Part shown: positions 28,501 to 36,996 of the stretch, one piece after another
How the letters are laid out: each line of letters begins with the position of its first letter
Position numbering within the stretch: the stretch's first letter is position 1
NCBI GenBank assembly: GCA_046160625.1
Contig: JBJXGZ010000109.1
Location: forward strand, 1-64,000
Source: M3007 sp046160625
GTDB lineage: Bacteria; Bacteroidota; Bacteroidia; Chitinophagales; Saprospiraceae
DNA length: 64,000 bases
Reading direction: 5' to 3'
The notes under the pieces: model-generated
What the model saw: the letters and a program-made list of their open reading frames with translations, nothing else
Told to the model about the DNA's origin: nothing
The model's database searches: none
Program-made: the position numbers and the translations under genes

Positions 28501-31500
28501 CCACCGGAGCCACCACGGAAGATTTGACCGGGATCGCTCCTGGGATTTACAGTGTCACTGCGAGCGCGGGCGTGGGTTGTACTTCTGTAGCCACATTTCA
28601 GGTGACAAACAATACGGTTGACCCGATATTAGACCCGGCCGTCACTGCCGCCATTTGCAGTCAAAACAATGGCAATATTCAGATCACAACCACCAGTGGC
28701 ACAGCTCCTTATAATTTCCTTTGGTCAAATGCCGCTACTACAGAGGATTTGAACAATATCTTCCCGGGCAACTATTCGCTTACGGTCACGGATGCCAATG
28801 GCTGTACGGCCGATACGACCTTAAACGTTGCAAATAACGCCACTACATTCAGCCTTTCTGCAACAGCCACTGACTATAGCGACTGTAACACCTTAAATGG
28901 TGCGATAGACCTTACCATAACACCTGCCGGTCCGTACACATATCTTTGGGCTGGAGGTGAAACGACTCAGGACCTTAATAACCTGCCAGCAGGTGCTTAC
29001 ACCGTTCAAGTAACAGAATTAGGGACTTGTATTGCATCCGCGACCTATTTTGTGCAGGATGTTCGGACATGGCCAAACCTCAACCAAAGCATTGCCGCTG
29101 AGCTTTGCAATCTCATAGATGGCAGTATTGACATCTCGATCTTCGGCGGGCTTGCGCCATTTGGCTATGCCTGGTCCAGTGGCCAGACAACAGAAGATTT
29201 GGCTAATATTGCGGGTGGCACCTACACCCTCACCGTAACCGGCATTACCAACCACTGTAGTGCAAGTATTACGTCCATTGTGCCGGAAAACGATATTCCA
29301 TTCTCGCTTACTGCTGCAACGATCCCGAACAGTTCGTGTGTTGTACTGAATGGCAGCGTTGATCTGGATATCACTCCAGCTGTTCCGAGCGGCGGGCCTG
29401 GTTATACCTATATTTGGTCTAACGGTACCACCACGCAGGATTTGAACCCCGTCTCGGCAGGTACTTATGCTGTGACGGTGAGTGCCGGTGGAACTTGCAC
29501 AAATACTGCCTCTTACGTCGTCGACGATGCAGCTGGTGCACCCAGCATAGCGGGAAGTATTTCACAGGCACTTTGTGGCCAGAGTAGCGGAACCATCAAC
29601 CTCGGCATCAGTGGAGGGGCAGCTCCATATACTTTCATTTGGTCACAAGGTGCAACTACAGAAGACTTGGCCAATATCCCCTCCGGTTCTTACGCTGTAA
29701 CGGTAACAGGCGCTAATGGATGCCAAATATCAGACAGTTATGATGTGCCGGAAGGTGTAATAACGCCCACCCTTGGCGGCATACCTCAGCCAAATACTGC
29801 TTGTGTTGGGCCAAACGGTAGCATTAATTTGAGTATTTCGCCGTCAACATTGAGTTACACGATCAACTGGTCAACTGGCGCAACGACACAAAACCTCACA
29901 AACCTAACGGCTGGCACTTATACTGTTTCGGTCTATGGCGGCGGTGCTTGCACCGCTTCGGCTACGTATATTGTTGACAACGCCTCCGTTGCAGTTACTG
30001 CGGGTGGTCTCGATGTTGACGTTCTTTGCTTTGGAAACAGTACCGGTTCCATTGACCTTGTCACGAACGGAGGGACGCAACCTTTTGTCTTTAACTGGAA
30101 TCCGGGCAGCATTGGCAATATAGAGGACCCAAGCGGCTTGGCGGCAGGGACTTATAGGGTGACCATAACAGATGCGGTCGGGTGTAGCACCACAGCGAGT
30201 TTCACCATTACTCAACCCCCAAATACTGTTCAGGCGGCTTGTGCAGCGACAGGTCTGGTGAGCCAACCTGGCTTCAACGATGGCAAAGCAGAGGTGCAAA
30301 TTAGTGGCGGCGTTGCGCCTTACACGGTCTTGTGGAGTCCTGGCGGGCTTCAATCTGGGATTGCCCCAGGAGCGTTCCCGCTAAACAATTTGGGTGTTGG
30401 TCATTACGATGTTACGGTCACAGATGCAAATGGCTGTACCGCTATCTGCGGTTTCAATATCCTCCTGAGCCCTTGCACTTCAGCGGTAGGTACCATGGGG
30501 TCGGCTCAGATCTCGCTTTGTGGCACTGGTTGCATCACAGCAAATTATGATGCCCTTGGGCAAGTTCTGGATCCCGACGACATACTTCAATTCATCCTGC
30601 ACTTAGGCCCTGATTCCGTGATTGTTGGCGAAAAAGCACGTAGCAACCAGCCAACCTTCTGTTTCAACCCGGCAACGATGCTCTATGGTACTACCTACTA
30701 TGTTTCGGCAGTGGTAGGCAACAATAACGGAAGCGGGAATGTGGTGCTTTCGCACTATTGCACGGTTATTGCCACCGGAACACCTATTGTGTTCTACGAA
30801 CGGCCCGTTGCGAGCGCAGCAATTCCCGAACCGATCACTTGTGCCACCTTGGTAGTGGGTGTTTTGGGAAGTTCAAACTTGCCAAACTCCACGTTCCTGT
30901 GGTCAACTATCAATGGCACCATAATCGGCAATACGAACACAGACAGTATCCAGGCCAATGAGGCAGGTCAATATACCTTAGTCGTCAATTCGAATGGCTG
31001 TTTGGATACAACCGCAGCAGAAGTACTTGACATTCGAAATGACCCGACAGCAAAAATCGTCGCCAGTCCCGATGACATTCTAGACTGCATTATTGACGAA
31101 ATTGTGCTTTCAGGCGAGGTTAAAGGGTCCGGCAACGCAAATACTATTTGGTATGACCAAAATGGTGTTGTCTACCCTAGTGGTTCGGTACTGCAAATTA
31201 ATATTCCAGGCACTTACTGGTTCGCTATTGTAGACACTGTCACCTTCTGCACGGATACTGCGAGTATCGTTATTGACCAAAACCAGCTATATCCGCCACT
31301 GTTTATAAATCCTCCTGGCATACTTACCTGCGCTATTGGCTCTGTGACGCTTTCGGGCGGTTCGCCGGTTGGTGGAGTTCAATTGCAATGGGCAACCGTG
31401 GTTGGACAAGACACAACGATTGTCGGTACAGGAACGAGCCTAGTTGTAACACAACCAAACACTTATCTGCTTATTGGGTTTGATCCGGTGAATGGTTGCA

Positions 31501-32567
31501 ACAATGCCCTGAGTACTGTAGTGGTGACCGACCAGACGTACCCAACAGCTGAAGCCGGCCCCCCGTTCAACATTGATTGTTATGGTGAAACCCTGCCGAT
31601 CAATGGCTCGGCCACCGGTGGTTCTGGTACTTTAATATACAATTGGACAACTTCTGGGGGCGCAATCGTATCTGGCGCAAACACACTAACGCCCATCATC
31701 AGCGAGCCTGGTACTTACACCTTGGTCGTCACAGCCTCTGGCAACGGGTGCTCCGACACCGATGTTGTAATCGTAGATCCCAACGATCCTGTGGCGATTC
31801 CGATCGTGAACAATGCGGCTTGTTTTGGAGATAAAGGCTCCATTTTGATTGATACCGTATTGGGTGCAAAACCGCCAATCCAGTACACACTAACAGGTGG
31901 GCAATACATTCAATCCGGCAACCTTTTCTTCAACCTTTCTGCAGGCGCTTACACGATTTATATCGTAGATGCCAATGGCTGCGCCACGAGTGTAAATGCT
32001 ACTGTGACACAGCCCCCAGTCTTTGAAGTGACTGTTGACCCACAGATTACGGTGCAATTGGGTGAGAGTTATCAGGTAGACGCAACAGTGAACATACCGC
32101 TGACCGAAATCTCCCAGATCACTTGGACACCACCGATTTATCTAAGTTGCGACACCTGTCTGAGCACTCGGATTGACACTCCGTTGCACACCCAGGCGTA
32201 CCGCATTTTGGTGGTGAACAAATCTGGTTGTCGAGACGAGGCCCCCCTCTTGGTCCGTGTGAACAAGCAAGTGGGTGTATATATTCCGAACATTTTCTCG
32301 CCTGACAACAGCGACGAGAACAACCGCTTCACGGTGTATGCAGATATGCGTGGGGTGAAGCAGGTCAAAATGCTTCAAATTTTTGATCGCTGGGGCAATC
32401 AGGTATTTCAAAGAGAAAACTTCCCGCCGAACGATCCCACACTTGGTTGGGACGGGCGGTTCCGAGGCCAGGATATGAACCCTGCGGTGTTTGTTTATTA
32501 CGCCATCGTGGAGTTTATTGATGGCCAGGAAGTGCTGTATAAGGGGGATGTTACAGTGAATCGTTGA
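22532..32567 (+). CDS. giant SprB-repeat adhesin with T9SS type B sorting domain (frameshifted)
   Basis: The intended product is about 3,344 residues. It has a signal peptide (MRFLYSLLLLLFCFALSPSLFAQ), a Cys-rich N-terminal domain to about residue 170, an Ig/PKD-like domain (CQGTTENYELPPVNGATVYT), then about 30 SprB-type repeats of about 75 residues (NGSIDLS...PYTYLWSNGATTQDL..L.PGNYTVTV). Further beta domains follow, and a C-terminal T9SS type B / gliding-associated domain (YIPNIFSPDNSDENNRF, IFDRWGNQVF, GWDGRFRG, YYAIVEF) ends it. SprB-type proteins are surface adhesins moved by the gliding machinery. An extra C in the run 26454-26457 shifts the frame; the first frame stops at 26830 and the correct frame is open from 26394. 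Repeat spacing (457 instead of 456 bases there) supports a 1-base insertion, biological or technical. Confidence 0.85.
24100..26836 (+). repeat. 453-bp tandem super-repeats inside the SprB gene
   Basis: The marker CAATGG/CAACGG of the repeat recurs at 24568, 25021, 25474, 25927 and 26380, exactly 453 bases apart. An earlier copy at 24100 is 468 away (15-base insertion), and the next, at 26837, is 457 away (one frameshifting base plus three). Each unit encodes 151 residues, two SprB repeats. DNA identity between the 24568, 25021 and 25474 units is visibly high, showing recent expansion or homogenisation. Confidence 0.9.
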
Positions 32568-32576
32568 AGATAGAAT

Positions 32577-32777
32577 TAAACCGCAAAACCGCAAAACAGG
32601 AGAACCGCAAAATTTAAAATTGAGAGGAGGTCCCCGGCTAAAATGTGCAGCACTCATTGCTCATTTCGGGGTGCTCTCTCAGTTTTAAATTTTGCGGTTC
32701 TCCTGTTTTAAATTTTGCGGTTTATTCTTTCAATTTTAAATTTTGCGGTTCTCCTGTTTTGCGGTTTTGCGGTTTAA
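32577..32777. repeat. AACCGCAAAATTTAAAA dispersed repeat, copy overlapping the next gene's stop
   Basis: AACCGCAAAACCGCAAAACAGGAG at 32580 starts a series of units facing inverted units at 32685-32777, around a spacer GCACTCATTGCTCATTTCGGGG similar to that at 20386-20553. It begins about ten bases after the adhesin stop and runs into the end of the TIGR02206 gene, coding its last twelve residues and stop. Confidence 0.85.
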
Positions 32778-33485
32778 TTCCCCTTTTTTATCAAATGCAA
32801 AAGGCAGCATCACCAGCGTAAACATCACCAGGCAAAGGAATTCGCCGCCAATGATGTACCATGGCCATTCTCCAAAAAGGTCGAGTAATGTTGGTGCGTT
32901 GGGCTTGTGGCGCAGGTACATGAAATTTGTTCCCAGCAAATAGTTGATGCCCAGTACGAATACGAAATAGATATTTATCCACAAAAACGCCCTTCCAAAA
33001 CTCTGCCAGGTAGGACGAAAGCGATACACAAATACAGCGTACAATATGCTTTGGGCAAGCCCCATGTGTACCACGAAGTACCGAAAATTGATGTAATGTG
33101 GGAATCCGAAATGCAAATCAGGCGTGAGCAGGGCCTGAATACAGCCGCCCATTACCATATAGTAAGTGATCTCGAAAAGAAAAAAAGAACGCCGCCAAAG
33201 CATAAAGGGCAGCATCAAATTGATAAAATAACAAGCGTGGAACGGCAGCACCAGGCCCAAATCCAGCGGGCGCACGAAAAAGATCATGTAGAGCGAGAGT
33301 CCAATCCACAACAAGGCAGGAATGAGGCTTTGAATCAACCCGATCCGTTGCTGCCCAAGTTCGGTGCTTTGTTTTTTACCCAGCCATATCCAAAACACTG
33401 TGCTTGCCACACCAATGGCCAGCCAGATGTAATGCTCCGAACTGTAATTGTGAAAATCCGGGGAAAATAAGATTATAGGATGCAC
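32736..33485 (-). CDS. TIGR02206/YwaF-family membrane protein (copy 1)
   Basis: The 249-residue protein has about seven hydrophobic segments and the family pattern LVLPFHACYFINLMLPFMLWRR, YMVMGGCIQALLTPDL, FRYFVVHMGLAQSILYAVFV, NYLLGTNFMYLRHKP and WPWYIIGGEF. Members resemble YwaF of Bacillus; the function is unknown. It is a clear paralog of the next gene (54 bp apart, same strand). The last twelve residues, NRKTAKQENRKI, and the stop are encoded by the AACCGCAAAA repeat and are absent from the paralog, which ends FAFDNKTEEKLA. Confidence 0.9.
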   Translation of the reverse strand: MHPIILFSPDFHNYSSEHYIWLAIGVASTVFWIWLGKKQSTELGQQRIGLIQSLIPALLWIGLSLYMIFFVRPLDLGLVLPFHACYFINLMLPFMLWRRSFFLFEITYYMVMGGCIQALLTPDLHFGFPHYINFRYFVVHMGLAQSILYAVFVYRFRPTWQSFGRAFLWINIYFVFVLGINYLLGTNFMYLRHKPNAPTLLDLFGEWPWYIIGGEFLCLVMFTLVMLPFAFDKKGELNRKTAKQENRKI

Positions 33486-33539
33486 AGCGTGTTAGGTCAA
33501 TTGCGTTTTTCTGGGCGAAAAATAGCAGATTCCTTTTCA

Positions 33540-34262
33540 CTATGCCAATTTTTCCTCTGTTTTATTGTCAAAAGCAAAAGGAAGCATCACGAGGGTAAAC
33601 ATCATCAGGCAGAGGAACTCCGCGCCGACAATATACCAGGGCCATTCTCCAAACAAGTCGAGCAAAGAAGGATTGGAAGGCTTTTTGCTCAGGTACATGA
33701 AGTTGGTACCCAGCAGATAGTTGATGCCCAGCACAAACACAAAGTAAATGTTCGTCCACAAAAACGCCCTTCCAAAACTCTGCCAGGTGGGACGGAAGCG
33801 ATACACAAAAATGGCGTACAGGACGCTCTGTATCAGGCCCATGTGCACCAGGAAAAAACGGAAGTTGAGGTAGTGTGGGAAACCGTGTTCCAATGCCGGA
33901 GTCAGCAGAGACCAAATACAACCGCCCATGACCATGTAATAAGTGATCTCAAAAAGAAAAAACGAACGCCGCCAAAGCATGATCGGCAACAACAGGTTCA
34001 TGAAATAACTGATGTGGAATGGAAGCACCAGATTCAAATCTACAGGGCTTTCGAAAAAGGTCATGTAAAGCGACAAAACAATCCACAAACCTGCGGGAAT
34101 CAGACTTTGAATCAGCCCGATGCGACGCTCCCCAAGATCGGTCGTTTGCCTTCTGCCCAGCCAAATCCAGAAGACGGTGCTAACCGCGCCAGCAGCCAGC
34201 CAGAGGATATGCTCCTGGCCATAGCTTTGGAAGTTGGGGATGAACAAAAAGAGCGGATCCAC
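33540..34262 (-). CDS. TIGR02206/YwaF-family membrane protein (copy 2)
   Basis: The 240-residue paralog of the downstream gene shares nearly all membrane segments (LVLPFHISYFMNLLLPIMLWRR, YMVMGGCIWSLLTP, YRFRPTWQSFGRAFLWTNIYF). The order suggests a tandem duplication, with this copy first in the transcription unit. Family members are integral membrane proteins of unknown role. The C-terminus is normal, unlike copy 1. Confidence 0.9.
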   Translation of the reverse strand: MDPLFLFIPNFQSYGQEHILWLAAGAVSTVFWIWLGRRQTTDLGERRIGLIQSLIPAGLWIVLSLYMTFFESPVDLNLVLPFHISYFMNLLLPIMLWRRSFFLFEITYYMVMGGCIWSLLTPALEHGFPHYLNFRFFLVHMGLIQSVLYAIFVYRFRPTWQSFGRAFLWTNIYFVFVLGINYLLGTNFMYLSKKPSNPSLLDLFGEWPWYIVGAEFLCLMMFTLVMLPFAFDNKTEEKLA

Positions 34263-34322
34263 AGTAGGTCAGTTTTGTTTTTAAGCGGTTAAAAATAGCA
34301 TAATTGTGCGGGCTTACCCCTT

Positions 34323-35042
34323 CTAGGTGGCTCCTTTTTTGACGAACGGCGAGTTTTTGAGCCAGAACCGCCAATGCCAGGCTGCACATTCTCCCGCATA
34401 GTCTACACCGATGCGCGGACCTGTGGCAATGTCATCTTCCAATATTTTTTCATACCAATCCTCTATCCAAATGGGGGAATCAGTCGCGAGCAGGCTTTGT
34501 CCTGTGTATTCTGTAGTCAAACCCAGTGCTTGCGAGAGTGCGCCAGGGCCCGTGGTAAGTTTCGGCATGGCATACTCGTCAGACGACTTAGAGTCGTCAG
34601 ACGAGGTTCTGGCCCTGCGGTCTGACGACTCCAAGTCGTCTGACCGCTGACGTGAAGCATATCGCCTTTGCTGCATGATATCGATACCATCAATAGGCTC
34701 AATGGCTCGGATCAGTACTGCATGTGCTGTTTCGGCAGGTGCGGTAACCACATTGAAAAGATGGTGAATTCCGTAACAGAGATAGATATACGCCCGCCCA
34801 GCTTCCTGAAACATTACTTCGGTGCGAGCCGTACGGCGATTGCCGAATGCATGAGAAGCGCGGTCGTCGGGGGCGCGATATGCTTCGGTTTCGGTGATTC
34901 GGCCCGAAGTTCGTTGGCCATCGAATTCGGTCACCAGCACTTTACCCAAGAGTTCGCGGGCGATCTGCACCACGTCTGTTCGAATGAAAAAATCGAGCGG
35001 CAATCGCTTTAAATTTGAGCCGTCAAAATCATTTCCAAGCAT
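34323..35042 (-). CDS. mpg: 3-methyladenine DNA glycosylase (AAG/MPG family) with repeat-encoded insert
   Basis: The 239-residue enzyme excises alkylated and deaminated purines. Family features are clear: FIRTDVVQIARELLGKVLVT, the catalytic segment GRITETEAYRAPDDRASHA near residues 48-65, AGRAYIYLCYGIHHLFNVV near 81-99, AVLIRAIEP, and LTTGPGALSQALGL near 162. Residues about 133-155 (with SDDLESSD and SSDDSKSSDE) are encoded by a palindromic repeat at 34578-34644 and have no counterpart in the family, where this region is a short loop. The frame is kept. The start at 35042 overlaps the divergent cupin start by two bases (CATG); a slightly downstream alternative start is possible. Confidence 0.9.
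   Translation of the reverse strand: MLGNDFDGSNLKRLPLDFFIRTDVVQIARELLGKVLVTEFDGQRTSGRITETEAYRAPDDRASHAFGNRRTARTEVMFQEAGRAYIYLCYGIHHLFNVVTAPAETAHAVLIRAIEPIDGIDIMQQRRYASRQRSDDLESSDRRARTSSDDSKSSDEYAMPKLTTGPGALSQALGLTTEYTGQSLLATDSPIWIEDWYEKILEDDIATGPRIGVDYAGECAAWHWRFWLKNSPFVKKGAT
34578..34644. repeat. palindromic repeat inserted in frame in the DNA glycosylase gene
   Basis: The left arm 34578-34602 (GTCAGACGACTTAGAGTCGT...) and the right arm 34620-34644 are inverted copies matching 24 of 25 bases, around a 17-base spacer. Each arm is itself palindromic (GACGACT..AGTCGTC). The shape is that of a REP/MITE-like element. Confidence 0.85.
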
Positions 35043-35367
35043 GAAAATATCAGTGAACGAAGCACTTAGCGCACTTCAAGCCCACGAAGGTAAAACCTTC
35101 CTCCAACTCATTCGGCACGGCACAATGTCGGTCGAAATTTATCAGCCACGAGGTCGCGACCTGCAGCAACCACACCTGCAAGACGAAATCTATGTCGTGA
35201 TGAGTGGGAGCGGAATATTCCAGAAGGGATCAGAAAAATACCCTTTCGGTCCTGGTGATTTGTTATTTGTTCCGGCAGGTGTGGAACATCGGTTCCTTGA
35301 ATTCACGGAGGACTTCAAGACATGGGTGATTTTTTATGGCGCGGCAGGAGGAGAGGCCCAGGAATAG
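35041..35367 (+). CDS. small cupin-domain protein
   Basis: The 108-residue protein is a single-domain cupin: QPRGRDLQQPHLQDEIYVVMSGSG (first motif, with His and Glu ligands: HLQDEIY) and FGPGDLLFVPAGVEHRFLEF (second motif, with H in GVEHRF). It probably binds a metal, but no reaction can be assigned. The start ATG overlaps the divergent glycosylase start codon. The stop TAG lies in the left arm of a 20-bp palindrome. Confidence 0.85.
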   Translation: MKISVNEALSALQAHEGKTFLQLIRHGTMSVEIYQPRGRDLQQPHLQDEIYVVMSGSGIFQKGSEKYPFGPGDLLFVPAGVEHRFLEFTEDFKTWVIFYGAAGGEAQE

Positions 35368-35426
35368 ACTTGTTACGGTGGGGGGCTTTTTTATTGCCAA
35401 ATCCTCCCACCGTAACAAGTCTATTA
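35363..35426. terminator. bidirectional terminator-like palindrome
   Basis: AATAGACTTGTTACGGTGGG at 35363-35382 is inverted perfectly at 35407-35426, with a T-run CTTTTTT in the loop. It separates the convergent cupin and delta-60 genes and includes the cupin stop codon. Confidence 0.8.
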
Positions 35427-35432
35427 ATTAAC

Positions 35433-36968
35433 TCAAGGTTTTTGCACTAAAAACTTCTCTGCAACCCAAGTCTTGCCTTCGATGCTCAGCTGCGCAAAAT
35501 ACCATCCGCTTGGCCACTGGGCCACGTTTATTTGTAGATTATCAGTTTCATCTGGTATATCGGCCATAAGTTGACCCGTTGCTGATAGTACTCTAATGGT
35601 TCCACCCGTCCATACGGGCATAATTTGAACAGATTCGCTGGCTGGATTTGGAAAAATCTGAATTCCCTTCTCATGGAAAAGATCATTGGCGCCAACACTC
35701 GCTCCACCCTGAAATCGCGCTACGGCAAAGTTGGATTGCATGAAATCGTCCGAATAGCCAGCCATCACAATTTTGTCTTGATTCAAAATCATGGCGTGCG
35801 CTGCGTCAGTTCGCACATTAAAATCCGCTAGGCCAATGCCGTTGACCCCAAAAGTGAGGTCCAAATTACCATCAGGCAAATAGCACGCTACGGCAAAATC
35901 TGAATTAGAATTGCTTCCAGTCACTGATCCGCCAGCCAGTATTTTTCCATTGGCCTGTATGGCAGCCGAATAGGCATAATCAGACAATCCGGATATGCTG
36001 GTTATCAGTTTCCCATCGCTACTAAAGGAATTATCCAGATTGCCGTTTGCAAGGTATCGAACAAGCGCAAAACGGCTTCCGGGCGACAGGTTTGACTGAC
36101 CAGCAACCACAATCCTGCCATCAGCCTGAATAGCTACAGCATAGGCAACATCACTTTCAGTACCAAGGGCGGTGCTGACTTTGCCATCAGTGCCAAAAGT
36201 GTTATCAAGCGAACCATCTGCATTAAAGCGTGCGGCAGCAAAAATGGAACCAGTGTTCGCGTACCGATCTCCGACTGCCACAATTTTTCCGTCTGGCTGA
36301 ATAGCAATGGCGTTGGCGCTTTCTTGCTCGTCAAAAAGGTTGCTTTTCACTGCGCCGATGGTACCAAAACTGTTATCAAAAGTACCGTCGCTATTCAATT
36401 GAACCAGCGCGAAATCGCTGTTAATACCGTTGTAGGCCCGACCTGCGACCAAAATTTTACCATTAGGACGCAATGCCATGGCGAGCCCAAAATCTGTAGA
36501 TCCGAAGTTTTTGATTGTCTTTCCGTTGGTGCCGAAAGTATTATCCAAGGCCCCATTGGTTAAATACCGAGCGATGGCAAAATCATAATTGCTGCCGTTA
36601 TGGGCATAACCTGCCACTACTATTTTGCCATCCATTTGAATCGCTACGGCATTGGCCACATCTTTGTTTTGCAGCATATCGGTCACAACCAGGCCATTCG
36701 TGCCAAAAGTGGCATCTGGTGTACCATTCGCATTGTAACGTGTTAAGGCAAAATCTTCCACGACGGTGGTGTTGGAATAGGTTTCGCCTACTACGATTAT
36801 TTTCCCATCTGGTTGAATGGCTATTGCACGGCCTTGTGCATCGTTGAGTCCGAAACTGGTGGTTACTTTCCCGGCTGTGCCAAATGTTTGGTCGAGGGTG
36901 CCGGGTTGGGCAGCGCATAAGGTAATCGCGCATAGCACGAGCAGTGCCAGCAAGAATAATCGCTTCAT
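35433..36968 (-). CDS. delta-60 repeat protein with T9SS type A sorting domain
   Basis: The 511-residue protein has a signal peptide (MKRLFLLALLVLCAITLCAAQ). About eight delta-60 repeats follow, with the pattern FALVRY..NG.LD.TFG.NGK and AIQ.DGKIVVAG, probably forming a beta-propeller. It ends in a T9SS type A tail (IQIFPNPASESVQIMPVWTGG ... WVAEKFLVQKP). It is secreted, probably surface-attached. It is 28 bp downstream of the FG-GAP-like gene on the same strand. The ATG at 36968 is chosen for the signal peptide. Confidence 0.92.
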   Translation of the reverse strand: MKRLFLLALLVLCAITLCAAQPGTLDQTFGTAGKVTTSFGLNDAQGRAIAIQPDGKIIVVGETYSNTTVVEDFALTRYNANGTPDATFGTNGLVVTDMLQNKDVANAVAIQMDGKIVVAGYAHNGSNYDFAIARYLTNGALDNTFGTNGKTIKNFGSTDFGLAMALRPNGKILVAGRAYNGINSDFALVQLNSDGTFDNSFGTIGAVKSNLFDEQESANAIAIQPDGKIVAVGDRYANTGSIFAAARFNADGSLDNTFGTDGKVSTALGTESDVAYAVAIQADGRIVVAGQSNLSPGSRFALVRYLANGNLDNSFSSDGKLITSISGLSDYAYSAAIQANGKILAGGSVTGSNSNSDFAVACYLPDGNLDLTFGVNGIGLADFNVRTDAAHAMILNQDKIVMAGYSDDFMQSNFAVARFQGGASVGANDLFHEKGIQIFPNPASESVQIMPVWTGGTIRVLSATGQLMADIPDETDNLQINVAQWPSGWYFAQLSIEGKTWVAEKFLVQKP

Positions 36969-36996
36969 GATAGGTGGAAATTTTAAAAAGGTGAAT

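Noticed and set aside
32907..34292. Two plus-strand frames opposite the TIGR02206 pair (187 and 270 residues)
   Set aside because: They are antisense shadows of well-supported membrane protein genes, share similarity only because the genes are duplicates, and have no recognisable domain.
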